In this document: positions 53,002 to 61,365 of the stretch, one piece after another
Numbering within the stretch: the stretch's first letter is position 1
Layout of the letters: each line of letters starts with the position of its first letter
Assembly: GCA_016213205.1 (NCBI GenBank)
Contig: JACRAZ010000027.1
Coordinates: forward strand, 62,001-126,000
Direction of reading: 5' to 3'
DNA from: Burkholderiales bacterium
GTDB taxonomy: Bacteria > Pseudomonadota > Gammaproteobacteria > Burkholderiales > Burkholderiaceae_C
DNA: 64,000 nt
The notes under the pieces: generated by a model
What the model saw: the letters and a program-made list of their open reading frames with translations, nothing else
Told to the model about the DNA's origin: nothing
Database searches by the model: none
Position numbers and translations under genes: made by a program

Positions 53002-53801
53002 ACCCGACGTTGCAGGCGCTGGGCGTGGGCGTCCGGTTGGGCCGCCGCGACGTGCTGCATGCCGTGAGTTTTGGGATCGGCGCCGGCTGGACCGCACTCG
53101 TCGGCCCGAACGGTGCCGGCAAGTCGACGCTGTTGCGGGCCCTCGCAGGACTACAGCCCTTGGCGGCGGGGCAGGTCTTCCTGAACCCGGGCGCGGCGGC
53201 CCAGCCGCTCGACATGCACCGGACCGCGCCCGCCGAGCGCGCCCGCGTGCTGGCCTGGCTCGCGCAGCAGGGCGAGGTCACCGGCGAGCTGACTGTGCGC
53301 GAGACAGTCGAGCTCGGCCGCATCGCCCGTCTCGGTCTGCTGGGCACGCCGGTCGCGGCCGACCGCAAGGCTGTCGACCGCGCGATGACCTTGACCGAGA
53401 GCTTGCCGTGGCAGCACCGGCGGCTGCACGAACTCTCCGGCGGAGAACGCCAACGTGTGCTGCTGGCGAGGGCAATGGCCACCGAGGCGCCGATGCTGCT
53501 GCTCGACGAGCCGACCACCCACCTCGATGCGCCACACCAGGTGGCTCTGGCCCGCCTGTTCAGGCGTCTGACACACGACCGCTCGGCGCCGCGCGCGGTG
53601 CTGAGCGTGCTGCACGACCTGCCCATCGCACTGCAGGCCGATCGCCTGCTGGTGCTGGATGCGGGCACGCTGCAGGCCGACGGCCCGCCCACTGATCCGG
53701 CCGTGCAGGCCGCGCTGGTGCGCGTCTTCGGCGGCGCCATCCGCATCGAGTCCGACGCCCAGGGCCGCCCGCGCGTCGCTCTGGCCTTGGACGCCACCTG
53801 A
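52998..53801 (+). CDS. btuD: Cobalamin ABC transporter ATP-binding protein BtuD
   Basis: A 267-residue ATPase. Walker A is [18 protein letters not shown] (near residue 36), the signature is [16 protein letters not shown], and Walker B is [18 protein letters not shown]; the switch His lies in [13 protein letters not shown]. It powers BtuC. A 20-nt gap to cobO follows the stop. Confidence 0.95.
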   Translation: MNPTLQALGVGVRLGRRDVLHAVSFGIGAGWTALVGPNGAGKSTLLRALAGLQPLAAGQVFLNPGAAAQPLDMHRTAPAERARVLAWLAQQGEVTGELTVRETVELGRIARLGLLGTPVAADRKAVDRAMTLTESLPWQHRRLHELSGGERQRVLLARAMATEAPMLLLDEPTTHLDAPHQVALARLFRRLTHDRSAPRAVLSVLHDLPIALQADRLLVLDAGTLQADGPPTDPAVQAALVRVFGGAIRIESDAQGRPRVALALDAT

Positions 53802-53821
53802 GTCGCCCGGATCACCCGCCC

Positions 53822-54388
53822 ATGGACATCGTCACGCCACCCACCGCACCCAGTCCGAAGGCCGAAGGCGAACGCCGCGGCCTGATCCTCGTGCACACCG
53901 GCCACGGCAAGGGCAAGAGCACGGCCGCCTTCGGCCTGGCGCTGCGAGCGCACGGCCGCGGTATGCCGGTGAAAATCTACCAGTTCATGAAGGTGCCCTC
54001 GGCCCGCTTCGGCGAGCACCGCATGTTCGAGCAGCTCGGCATCCCGATCGAGGGTCTGGGCGACGGCTTCAGCTGGAAGAGCCGTGACCTCGAACACAGC
54101 GCCCAGCTCGCCCGCGACGGCTGGGCACGCGCCGAGGAGACCATCCGTGCCGGCGAGCACTTCCTCGTCGTGCTCGACGAGATCACCTACCCGCTGCGCT
54201 ACGGCTGGCAGCCGCTGGAGCCCGTGCTGGCCTGCCTGCGCGAGCGGCCGGCCCATGTGCATGTGGTGCTCACCGGCCGCGATGCGCCGCAGGAGCTGAT
54301 CAATCTGGCCGACACCGTCACCGAGATGACGCTGGTCAAGCACCACCACCAGCAGGGCGTGCCGGCGCAGCGGGGCATCGAGGACTGA
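53822..54388 (+). CDS. cobO: Cob(I)yrinic acid a,c-diamide adenosyltransferase
   Basis: A 188-residue BtuR/CobO-type enzyme that transfers the adenosyl group of ATP to cob(I)alamin or corrinoid precursors. [20 protein letters not shown] contains the reversed-polarity P-loop [43 protein letters not shown] and [20 protein letters not shown] are standard segments. The ATG has no overlap with btuD; its stop shares one base with the cbiB start (TGATG). Confidence 0.95.
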   Translation: MDIVTPPTAPSPKAEGERRGLILVHTGHGKGKSTAAFGLALRAHGRGMPVKIYQFMKVPSARFGEHRMFEQLGIPIEGLGDGFSWKSRDLEHSAQLARDGWARAEETIRAGEHFLVVLDEITYPLRYGWQPLEPVLACLRERPAHVHVVLTGRDAPQELINLADTVTEMTLVKHHHQQGVPAQRGIED

Positions 54389-55290
54389 TGGTCGCCGCAG
54401 CCGCGCTCGCCCTGGCCTGGTTGATCGACAGCCGCTTCGGCGAGCCTCGCTCGGCCTGGCACCCGGTGGCCTGGTTCGGCCGCATCGCCGCGCCTCTGGG
54501 TCGTCGTGTGCACTCCTGGGCTGCACCTGCCGCCTTCGCGGCCGGTGCGGTGTTGTGGTGCAGCCTCGTCGCCGCTGTCGCAGGAGCGGCCTTCGCCGTG
54601 GAGCAGGCCGCCGGGGCAGCGCCGGCCTGGATCGCGATCCCGCTGCTCGCCGCGGCGCTGAAGCCGACATTCGCGTGGCGGATGCTGAAGGACGAGGTGC
54701 GCGCCGTCGAAGTGGCGCTCGGGCAGGGGCTCGAACAAGGCCAAGCCCGCGTCGCCCGGCTGTGCAGCCGCGACGTCACCCAGCTCGACGCGGCTGCGGT
54801 GCGCGAGACGGCCATCGAAACGTTGGCCGAGAACTTCAACGATTCGCTGGTCGCGCCGCTGTTCTGGTTCCTGGTCGCCGGCCTGCCCGGTGCCTGGGCC
54901 TGGCGCGCCGCCAATACGCTCGATGCGATGTGGGGCCATCGCGGCCCCTGGGAATGGGCCGGCAAATGGGCGGCGCGGGCCGACGACGTGATGGGCTGTG
55001 TGCCCGCGCGCCTGGCGGCGTTGCTGCTGTGGCGGCCAAGCGTGGGCGTGGCTCGTCTCACGCGCGAGGCTCCGCTGACGCCGTCGCCCAACGGCGGCTG
55101 GCCGATGGCGGCGATGGCGTTTCGCATCGGGGTCCGGCTCGGCAAACCGGGCGCCTATGCCTTGAACGCGCAGGCCCCGGCGCCGGATGCCGCAGCACTG
55201 ACGAATGCCTTGACGGTCGGCGAGGGGGCGGCACGCGGTGCGATCGCGGCTGCGCTGCTGCTGGTCGTGCTCAAGGTGAACTTGTGGTGA
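54388..55290 (+). CDS. cbiB: Adenosylcobinamide-phosphate synthase
   Basis: A 300-residue membrane protein (CbiB/CobD) that attaches (R)-1-amino-2-propanol phosphate to adenosylcobyric acid. LIDSRFGEPRSAWHPVAWFG opens it, followed by AAALKPTFAWRMLKDEVRAV, LCSRDVTQLDAAAVRETAIE with TLAENFNDSLVAPLFWFLVA (signature), and AANTLDAMWGHRGPWEWAGK. It is one base overlapped with cobO and 4 nt with the aminotransferase-like gene. Confidence 0.94.
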   Translation: MVAAAALALAWLIDSRFGEPRSAWHPVAWFGRIAAPLGRRVHSWAAPAAFAAGAVLWCSLVAAVAGAAFAVEQAAGAAPAWIAIPLLAAALKPTFAWRMLKDEVRAVEVALGQGLEQGQARVARLCSRDVTQLDAAAVRETAIETLAENFNDSLVAPLFWFLVAGLPGAWAWRAANTLDAMWGHRGPWEWAGKWAARADDVMGCVPARLAALLLWRPSVGVARLTREAPLTPSPNGGWPMAAMAFRIGVRLGKPGAYALNAQAPAPDAAALTNALTVGEGAARGAIAAALLLVVLKVNLW

Positions 55291-56318
55291 GCCCCGGTAC
55301 GGCCGCCCGCGTCCACGGCGGTGCCGACGCACACGGTGCCGCGCGCTGGGACTTCTCCACCTGCGCCAACGCGGCGGGACCGTGCCCGGCCGCGCTCGAA
55401 GCCGTGCAGGCAGCCGACGCGACGCGCTACCCCGACCCGGCCGCCACGGCAGTCCGGCAGGCGCTGGGGGCACTGCACGACGTCGAGCCTTCGCGGGTCC
55501 TGCCCGCCGCCAGTGCGAGCGAATTCATCCAGCGTGTCACCGCGGTCACCGCTCGGCTTTGGCCCGGTGCCGTGCGGGTTCCCCGCTTCGCGTATGGCGA
55601 CTACGCGGCGGCCGCCGCGGCGTGGGGCCGCCCCTTTGTCCCCCAGGATGTCGAGGTCCCGGGCACGCCGTCGCAGTGCACGCTGCGCTGGCATGCCGAT
55701 CCGACGAGTCCGCTGGGCCAGGACGGCGCTGTCGCCCGTGACGACTCCTATTGCTGCCCCGCCGTGCTCGACGCGGTGTACGCGCCGCTACGGCTTCAGG
55801 GAGCGTCGGCGTGGACAGCATCCGCGCGCGATGCGGTCTTCGTGCTGCACAGCCCCAACAAGGCGCTGGGCCTGACCGGCGTGCGCGGCGCCTACGCGGT
55901 CGCGCCACGAGATCGCGGTGGCGCCGGCTACGACGTGCTGGCCTGCCGAGCCGCGCTGGAGGCTGCGGCGCCGTCGTGGCCTCTGTCGGCCCACGCCGAG
56001 GCCATGCTGCTGGCCTGGGCCACGCCCGACGTGCACCGCTGGGTGGCCGAATCACGCACCACCCTGGTGGCATGGAAGTCGGACCTGCTGCGGCGCCTGT
56101 CGGCACGCGGCTTCGAGGTGCGGCCGAGCGTGACGCCGTACGTCATCGTGCGCCCACCGCGCCCCGTGGCACCATCGCTGCTGCGCAGGCACCACGTCGC
56201 GGTACGCGACGCGACCTCGTTCGGCCTGCCGGGCTGGTGGCGCCTCTCGGCGCAAGCGCCCTCGGCACAGGACGCGTTGATGCACACACTGGACCTGCTC
56301 GACGGGGGCCTGCCATGA
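55287..56318 (+). CDS. cobD: L-threonine-O-3-phosphate decarboxylase
   Basis: A 343-residue PLP enzyme that makes the aminopropanol phosphate linker used by the neighbouring cbiB product (called CobC in Pseudomonas, CobD in Salmonella). HGAARWDFSTCANAAGPCPA is the substrate segment, TRYPDPAATAVRQALGALHD follows, and the lysine motif is VFVLHSPNKALGLTGVRGAY. The usual NxNP segment is altered to STCANAAGP. The GTG at 55287 overlaps cbiB as GTGA; an adjacent in-frame GTG lies 3 nt upstream. Confidence 0.9.
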   Translation: MSPGTAARVHGGADAHGAARWDFSTCANAAGPCPAALEAVQAADATRYPDPAATAVRQALGALHDVEPSRVLPAASASEFIQRVTAVTARLWPGAVRVPRFAYGDYAAAAAAWGRPFVPQDVEVPGTPSQCTLRWHADPTSPLGQDGAVARDDSYCCPAVLDAVYAPLRLQGASAWTASARDAVFVLHSPNKALGLTGVRGAYAVAPRDRGGAGYDVLACRAALEAAAPSWPLSAHAEAMLLAWATPDVHRWVAESRTTLVAWKSDLLRRLSARGFEVRPSVTPYVIVRPPRPVAPSLLRRHHVAVRDATSFGLPGWWRLSAQAPSAQDALMHTLDLLDGGLP

Positions 56319-57826
56319 AGACCGCCCTGATGGTCTGGGGTGCGAGCAGCGGCGCCGGCAAGAGTCTGCTCGCGACAGCACTGTGCCGCTGGGCCGCGCG
56401 CGAGGGCCTGGACGTGGCGCCGTTCAAGGCCCAGAACATGAGCAACAACGCCCGCGTCGTGCCGCTGGCCGCGCACGGATCGGACGCGGAAGTGGGCGAG
56501 ATCGGCTCGGCCCAGTACTTCCAGGCGCTGGCCGCCCGCGCGGCGCCGCAGGTGGACATGAACCCCGTGCTGCTCAAGCCCGAGCGCGACACGGCCAGCC
56601 AAGTGGTGGTGCAGGGCCGGGTCGACGCCGCGCTGTCGCGCATGCCCTGGCGCGAACGCAGCGCCCGGCTGGCACGGGCCGCGCGCGAGAGCTTCGATCG
56701 CCTGGCCGCGCGGCATGAGGTTCTGGTGATCGAGGGGGCCGGCTCACCGGCGGAGATCAACCTCGCGCCGCAGGACTACGTCAACCTCGGCACGGCGCGC
56801 TGGGCGCGCGAGATCGCCACCCTGCAGGCACTGCTGGTGGTGGACATCGACCGAGGCGGCGCTTTCGCCCACCTGTACGGCACCTGGGCGCTGCTGCCCG
56901 ACGACCTGCGCACCAGTCTTGCCGGGTTCGTGCTCAACAAGTTCCGCGGCGATGCGGCACTGCTGGCACCCGGGCCCGATCGCCTGCAGGCGCTGACCGG
57001 CGTGCCAGTGCTGGGCGTGCTGCCGATGAACCGCGACCATGGGCTGCCGGAGGAGGACGGGCTGTACGGCGCGGCGTCGGGCCCGGCCGGTGGCCTGCGC
57101 GTGGCCATCGTCGCCTGGCCGCAGCTGAGCAACCTCGACGAATTCCAGCCACTGGCCCCCGTGGCATCGGTGCGCTGGGTGCGCAGCGCGGGCGACCTGG
57201 ACGGTGCCGATTGGATCGTGCTGCCCGGCTCCAAGCAGATTAGCGGCGACCTCGCCTGGCTGAAGGCGCAGGGCCTGGACGCCGCCATCGTGCGGCACGC
57301 CCGCGCCGGGCGGCCGGTGCTGGGCATCTGCGGCGGCCTGCAGGCGCTGGGTGCCTTGCTCGACGACCCCGATGGCGTGGACGGAGAGGCCCATGGCCCG
57401 CTGCCGGGCCTGGGCCTGCTGCCGCTGGCCACGCGCTATGCCGCGCCCAAGCGGCTGCGGGCCGCGCCGGTGCAGTTCGCGCCTCTGGCCCACCCGTGGC
57501 AGGCGCTGTCGTCCCGGCGCTGGCCCGCCTACGAGATCCGCTGCGGACGCCCGCAGTCCATCGCAGGTGCCGCCTCCGCGGCCACGCTGGCGCTGCACGA
57601 TGCCGAGGGCCTGCCGATCGGCTGGTCGGCCGCCGCGGACCCGGGGCAACCGGACCGGCACAACGTGCTCGGCATCGCCACCCACGGGCTGTTCGAGGAC
57701 GCTGCGGTGCTGCGCGCCCTCTTCGGCCAGCAGGTGCGCACGCTGGACGCCACTTTCGACGGCCTGGCGGATTTTATCGACACCCATCTCGGCGCGGCCA
57801 CGCTGCGCGCACTCTTTCACTGCTGA
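56315..57826 (+). CDS. cobQ: Cobyric acid synthase
   Basis: A 503-residue amidotransferase that amidates side chains b, d, e and g. It has VWGASSGAGKSLLATALCRW (P-loop), VAPFKAQNMSNNARVVPLAA, NPVLLKPERDTASQVVVQGR, and a C-terminal glutamine amidotransferase domain (VLGICGGLQALGALLDDP with the Cys nucleophile; NVLGIATHGLFEDAAVLRAL). It overlaps the upstream gene by 4 nt (ATGA), and cobT starts 3 nt after the stop. Confidence 0.96.
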   Translation: MKTALMVWGASSGAGKSLLATALCRWAAREGLDVAPFKAQNMSNNARVVPLAAHGSDAEVGEIGSAQYFQALAARAAPQVDMNPVLLKPERDTASQVVVQGRVDAALSRMPWRERSARLARAARESFDRLAARHEVLVIEGAGSPAEINLAPQDYVNLGTARWAREIATLQALLVVDIDRGGAFAHLYGTWALLPDDLRTSLAGFVLNKFRGDAALLAPGPDRLQALTGVPVLGVLPMNRDHGLPEEDGLYGAASGPAGGLRVAIVAWPQLSNLDEFQPLAPVASVRWVRSAGDLDGADWIVLPGSKQISGDLAWLKAQGLDAAIVRHARAGRPVLGICGGLQALGALLDDPDGVDGEAHGPLPGLGLLPLATRYAAPKRLRAAPVQFAPLAHPWQALSSRRWPAYEIRCGRPQSIAGAASAATLALHDAEGLPIGWSAAADPGQPDRHNVLGIATHGLFEDAAVLRALFGQQVRTLDATFDGLADFIDTHLGAATLRALFHC

Positions 57827-57829
57827 CCC

Positions 57830-58888
57830 ATGGATTCCGATTTCGACACCACCCTGCCGCTGCCCACTCTTGACCACGCCGCCCGGCGTCAGCATGTCCA
57901 GGCGGCGCTCGATGCCAAGACCAAGCCGCTGGGCGCGCTGGGCCGGCTCGAATCGTTGGCCGTTCAGCTCGCGGTCGCGCTCGGCACCGACCAGCCCGCC
58001 TTGTTCGCACCGCAGCTGGTGGTGTTCGCCGCCGACCACGGCATCGCCGCGCGCGGCGTCTCGGCCTACCCGGCCGAGGTGACGCGGCAGATGGTGCTGA
58101 ACTTTTTGACCGGCGGCGCGGCCGTGTCGGTGCTGGCGCGCCAGCACGGCCTGGCCCTGACAGTGGCCGACTGCGGCGTTGCCGCCGAGTTCGAGGCTCA
58201 CCCGATGCTGGTGCGGCTGAAGGTGGCCGGCGTCGAGCGAGGCACCGCCGATGCAAGCCGCGGCCCGGCGATGAGCGAGGCGCAATGCCGCACCGCCATC
58301 CTGCAGGGCCGCCGCCTCGTCGCGGCGCTGCCCGGCAACGTGCTGCTGCTGGGCGAGATGGGCATTGGCAACACCTCGGCGGCCGCCTTGCTGATGGCCC
58401 GCCTGACCGGCGCGCCGCTGCAGGTGTGCACCGGCCGTGGCACGGGTCTCGACGATGCGTGCCTCGCCGCCAAGTGCGCGGTGCTGGCCGAGGCACTGGA
58501 GGCCAACGCCCAGGCGACGCGGCCGCTGCAGGCCCTGGCCGCACTCGGTGGCCTGGAGATCGCCACCATGGTCGGCGCGGTGCAGCAGGCCGCGGTGAGC
58601 GGGCGCGTGATCGTGGTCGACGGCTTCATCACGACAGCCGCCGTGGCGGTGGCGGCCGCGCTGCAGCCCGCCGTGCTCGCCCACTGCGTCTTCGCGCACC
58701 GTTCGCAGGAGACCGGGCACACGCACTGGCTGCAGCACCTGGGTGTGCAGCCGCTGCTGGACCTGGACCTGCGACTCGGCGAAGGCTCGGGCGCCGCGCT
58801 GGCATGGCCGCTGCTCGACTCCGCCTGCCGCGTGCTGGCCGAGATGGCCAGCTTCGCCTCGGCCGGGGTCAGCCAGCGCACGCCATGA
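57830..58888 (+). CDS. cobT: Nicotinate-nucleotide-dimethylbenzimidazole phosphoribosyltransferase
   Basis: A 352-residue enzyme that makes alpha-ribazole phosphate for the lower ligand. It has KTKPLGALGRLESLAVQLAV, VVFAADHGIAARGVSAYPAE with VTRQMVLNFLTGGAAVSVLA, and LLGEMGIGNTSAAALLMARL. Its C-terminal LDLDLRLGEGSGAALAWPLL contains the catalytic Glu. Its ATG is 3 nt after cobQ, and its stop overlaps cobS as ATGA. It implies a benzimidazole-type base is used, though no base-synthesis gene is in the window. Confidence 0.96.
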   Translation: MDSDFDTTLPLPTLDHAARRQHVQAALDAKTKPLGALGRLESLAVQLAVALGTDQPALFAPQLVVFAADHGIAARGVSAYPAEVTRQMVLNFLTGGAAVSVLARQHGLALTVADCGVAAEFEAHPMLVRLKVAGVERGTADASRGPAMSEAQCRTAILQGRRLVAALPGNVLLLGEMGIGNTSAAALLMARLTGAPLQVCTGRGTGLDDACLAAKCAVLAEALEANAQATRPLQALAALGGLEIATMVGAVQQAAVSGRVIVVDGFITTAAVAVAAALQPAVLAHCVFAHRSQETGHTHWLQHLGVQPLLDLDLRLGEGSGAALAWPLLDSACRVLAEMASFASAGVSQRTP

Positions 58889-59688
58889 CGATGCTGGTGC
58901 GAGAGCTGAGGCTCTTCATGCTGGCGCTGCAGTTCCTGACCCGCGTGCCTGTGCCGGCGTGGGTCGGCTTCGACCCCGCACAGATGCGCCGGGCCGTTCG
59001 GCACTTTCCGCTCGTGGGCGTGCTGATCGGGGCCTTCAGCGCCGGCATCGCGCTGGCGGCGAACCGGTTCTGGCCGCCGACCGTGGCGGCAGCGCTGGCG
59101 CTTGCCGGTACCGTGTGGCTCACCGCGGCCTTCCACGAGGACGGACTGGCCGACACCTTCGACGCGCTGCTGGGCGCCGCCCCGCGCGACAAGGCGCTGG
59201 CAATCATGAAGGATTCGCGCATCGGCACCTACGGCGCCGTGGCCCTGGTGCTGTCGCTGCTGTTGCGGGTGCTGCTGCTCGCCGAGCTGATGGCGCGTGA
59301 TCCCGCGGCCGCCGCTGCCATCCTGATCGCTGCCCACGCGAACAGCCGCAGCACTGCGGTGGCACTAATGGTGATCTTGCCCTACGCGCGCAGCGACGAG
59401 GGTGACGCACCGCAGGCCAAGGCGGGCAGCGTGGCGCGCGATGTGCCAGGCATCGACGCGGCATGGGCTGTCGCCGTCGGCATGCTCGCGCTGGCATTCG
59501 CGGCCTGGACACAGGCATCGCCGATCGCGGCGGGTGCCTCGCTGCTGACGCTGGTTGGCATGGTCTTCACGCTGCGCCGCTGGCTTCGACGGCGCCTGGG
59601 TGGCTACACGGGCGACACCCTGGGGGCTGCAGAGCAGATTGGCGAGATGGCCATCCTGATGGTATTCGCGGCGTCGGGGACGGGATGA
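58885..59688 (+). CDS. cobS: Adenosylcobinamide-GDP ribazoletransferase
   Basis: A 267-residue membrane enzyme (CobS/CobV) joining adenosylcobinamide-GDP and alpha-ribazole. LALQFLTRVPVPAWVGFDPA is the N-terminal segment; TAAFHEDGLADTFDALLGAA and KALAIMKDSRIGTYGAVALV are the Asp-rich signature. GGYTGDTLGAAEQIGEMAIL closes it. The start overlaps cobT by 4 nt, and a second in-frame ATG lies 6 nt downstream. Confidence 0.95.
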   Translation: MTMLVRELRLFMLALQFLTRVPVPAWVGFDPAQMRRAVRHFPLVGVLIGAFSAGIALAANRFWPPTVAAALALAGTVWLTAAFHEDGLADTFDALLGAAPRDKALAIMKDSRIGTYGAVALVLSLLLRVLLLAELMARDPAAAAAILIAAHANSRSTAVALMVILPYARSDEGDAPQAKAGSVARDVPGIDAAWAVAVGMLALAFAAWTQASPIAAGASLLTLVGMVFTLRRWLRRRLGGYTGDTLGAAEQIGEMAILMVFAASGTG

Positions 59689-60236
59689 GCGGGGTGCCGT
59701 TGCACGCCTGGCGACACCCCTCAGCGATCGGGGCGGAAGGCCGGTGCATCGGGCGGACGGACCTGCGCGTCGATGCCCGGCGTGCGAAGCGGCAGGCGCA
59801 CCGGATCCGCGCCTTCGCCCGCCGCCACGGCCTGCCCTGCATCGTCGTCACTTCGCCGCTGGAACGCTGCCGAGCGGTGGGGCGCTGGCTGTTGCGCTGG
59901 GGCTGGCGACACTGGATCGACCCCGCGCTCGTCGAAGCGAACTTCGGCGAGTGGGACGGACAACCCTGGACGGCCGTTGCGCCCAAGGCGATCGACGCCT
60001 GGTGCGCCGACTTCGTGGACCATGCCCCGGGCGGCGGCGAGCCCGTCGCATTGGTGCTGCGGAGAGTGCGGTCCTTCGATCCCGGCGAGGCACGGCTGCT
60101 GGTAACGCACGGCGGCTGGCTCTCCGCCGCGCTGTGGGTGCGCGATCAAGGCGGCGCGCGGCCGAAGAGCGAGCAGTGGCCGGCTCCACCGCGCCACGGG
60201 CAACGGATCGACCTTGAATGGCAGCGGATCGCATGA
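59685..60236 (+). CDS. cobC: Alpha-ribazole-phosphate phosphatase-like histidine phosphatase
   Basis: A 183-residue histidine-phosphatase-superfamily protein. The active-site opening reads HAWRHPSAIGAEGRCIGRTD rather than the usual RHG; the pattern RHP...GRCIGRTDL is common in CobC-like proteins of this group. Further motifs are VTSPLERCRAVGRWL (the Arg segment), VEANFGEWDGQPW and LLVTHGGWLSAALW (second catalytic His). It removes the phosphate of alpha-ribazole phosphate or of adenosylcobalamin phosphate. ATGA overlaps link it to cobS and to the following gene. Confidence 0.85.
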   Translation: MSGVPLHAWRHPSAIGAEGRCIGRTDLRVDARRAKRQAHRIRAFARRHGLPCIVVTSPLERCRAVGRWLLRWGWRHWIDPALVEANFGEWDGQPWTAVAPKAIDAWCADFVDHAPGGGEPVALVLRRVRSFDPGEARLLVTHGGWLSAALWVRDQGGARPKSEQWPAPPRHGQRIDLEWQRIA

Positions 60237-60973
60237 TGAGTCGCGCCGACCCGCAACCGGCCGTCACGGCACCAGAGTGCGACTGCACGATCGCGAGCCA
60301 GCAAAGAGACTTCTCCGAGTGGCACCTGGGCCGACCCCTTTTCGCTGTATGGGCCCTCGCGCTGGAGGATCCAGCCCTGGACGTGCGCCTCAGACATGTT
60401 CGAACCGCCCTCGACGGCCAGCTGCTGCGCGGCTACGAGCGGCAGCCGCACATCACCCTGCACGTGTGCGGCTTCCCCACGACAACGGCACGCCGGAACG
60501 ATGACTTCGGGGTCGACGAACTCAAGGTGCAGATCGGCGCTCTGATCCAGTCGGATATCGCCGCGTTCGACGTGCACGTCGGCGAGCCGTTCACGTTCAC
60601 GTCCGCCGCATGCCTCTCGGTCGAGGATGCTGTGGGCAGCCTGACCCGCATCCGATCCCTCTGGGAACGGGCCGCGCCGACCTGGGACAGGACACACTAT
60701 GTGCCGCACGTCACCGCCGGCCTCTATGCCGGCGCGTGGCCCTTGGCCGAGAGTGAGGCGCGCCTGCGTTCGACTCCCTGCCCATCCCCCCTTGCCCTGC
60801 GAGTCCGTTCGGTCGACTGGATGTGCTACGAGAGCGCCCGGATTGCCGGTCCCTTGCAAACCCTGATTCGATTCGATCTCGAACGTCGGAAGGCGCATGT
60901 CGTCGACGGCAAGCGGCTGCGACGACTGTTCGGACAGGGAGTAGATCAACTCGAGCAGGCATGTTCATCATGA
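60233..60973 (+). CDS. 2H-phosphoesterase (2',5'-RNA ligase-like) family protein
   Basis: A 246-residue protein with two HxT motifs, QPHITLHVCGF (near residue 76) and YVPHVTAGLYAG (near residue 160), the catalytic pair of 2H phosphoesterases. Between them lie LKVQIGALIQSDIAAFDVHV and FTFTSAACLSVEDAVGSLTR. The family includes RNA ligases, cyclic phosphodiesterases and many proteins of unknown substrate. It overlaps the cobC stop by 4 nt, so it is translated as part of the cobalamin operon. Its link to cobalamin, if any, is unexplained. The next gene overlaps its stop as ATGA. Confidence 0.8.
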   Translation: MMSRADPQPAVTAPECDCTIASQQRDFSEWHLGRPLFAVWALALEDPALDVRLRHVRTALDGQLLRGYERQPHITLHVCGFPTTTARRNDDFGVDELKVQIGALIQSDIAAFDVHVGEPFTFTSAACLSVEDAVGSLTRIRSLWERAAPTWDRTHYVPHVTAGLYAGAWPLAESEARLRSTPCPSPLALRVRSVDWMCYESARIAGPLQTLIRFDLERRKAHVVDGKRLRRLFGQGVDQLEQACSS

Positions 60974-61176
60974 TTTCCTTCAAGTCCATGCTGGACCAGG
61001 CCGGGCTGAACCGGCAGCACATCTTCGATCTCGCACGACTCCCGCCGGACCTGCTTGTGCCACTGGACCTTGGTGAGCACCAACGTCAACTCATCCTCAT
61101 CGGTGACTTCTGCAAGGCCGCGAGATCGGCCATCGAATACGGCGCGCGTGCGAGCGTGGCCTTGCCCAACGCATAG
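60970..61176 (+). pseudogene. Truncated last gene of the cobalamin operon
   Basis: A frame of 68 codons that starts with an ATGA overlap. Its first 45 residues (MISFKSMLDQAGLNRQHIFD, LARLPPDLLVPLDLGEHQRQ, LILIG) look like the N-terminus of a larger conserved protein, possibly ferredoxin/QueG-like (weak memory, not certain). After about 61104 the sequence is antisense to the 3' end of the minus-strand gene at 61086-61265, so the rest is not native. A deletion that removed the 3' ends of two convergent genes would explain this. Confidence 0.6.
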
Positions 61177-61265
61177 CCGGGCACGTTGGCGCGATCGGGC
61201 GCCGCCCCGGCATCCGCGACCACGCCGAGGGTGGTGGCTGCAAGCAGCAGTTTCAGCAACTTCAT
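61086..61265 (-). pseudogene. Truncated exported protein, possibly protoglobin-like
   Basis: The minus-strand frame begins MKLLKLLLAATTLGVVADAG (signal peptide), then APDRANVPGYALGKATLARA and PYSMADLAALQKS, before running into foreign codons and a stop at 61086. A good AGGAG site precedes the ATG. The PGYxxGxAxLxxxPxSxxDLxxLK pattern recalls the N-terminus of globin-coupled/protoglobin-like proteins; this is a tentative match. The gene is divergent from the AraC regulator at 61366, with a 100-nt shared promoter region, suggesting that it was its target. Confidence 0.55.
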
Positions 61266-61365
61266 GGACATCTCCTGGTGTCTGGGTGGAAAGGGGCCAA
61301 AAGACTCCGGTGTCGCCCCCGGTGTCGTTGCGCAACGAGTCCAGTGTGGCCAAAGCATCGGTACG

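Noticed and set aside
56744-58738. A 664-codon minus-strand frame opposite cobQ and cobT
   Set aside because: Antisense shadow of two unmistakable cobalamin genes, with Gln/Arg/His-rich composition.
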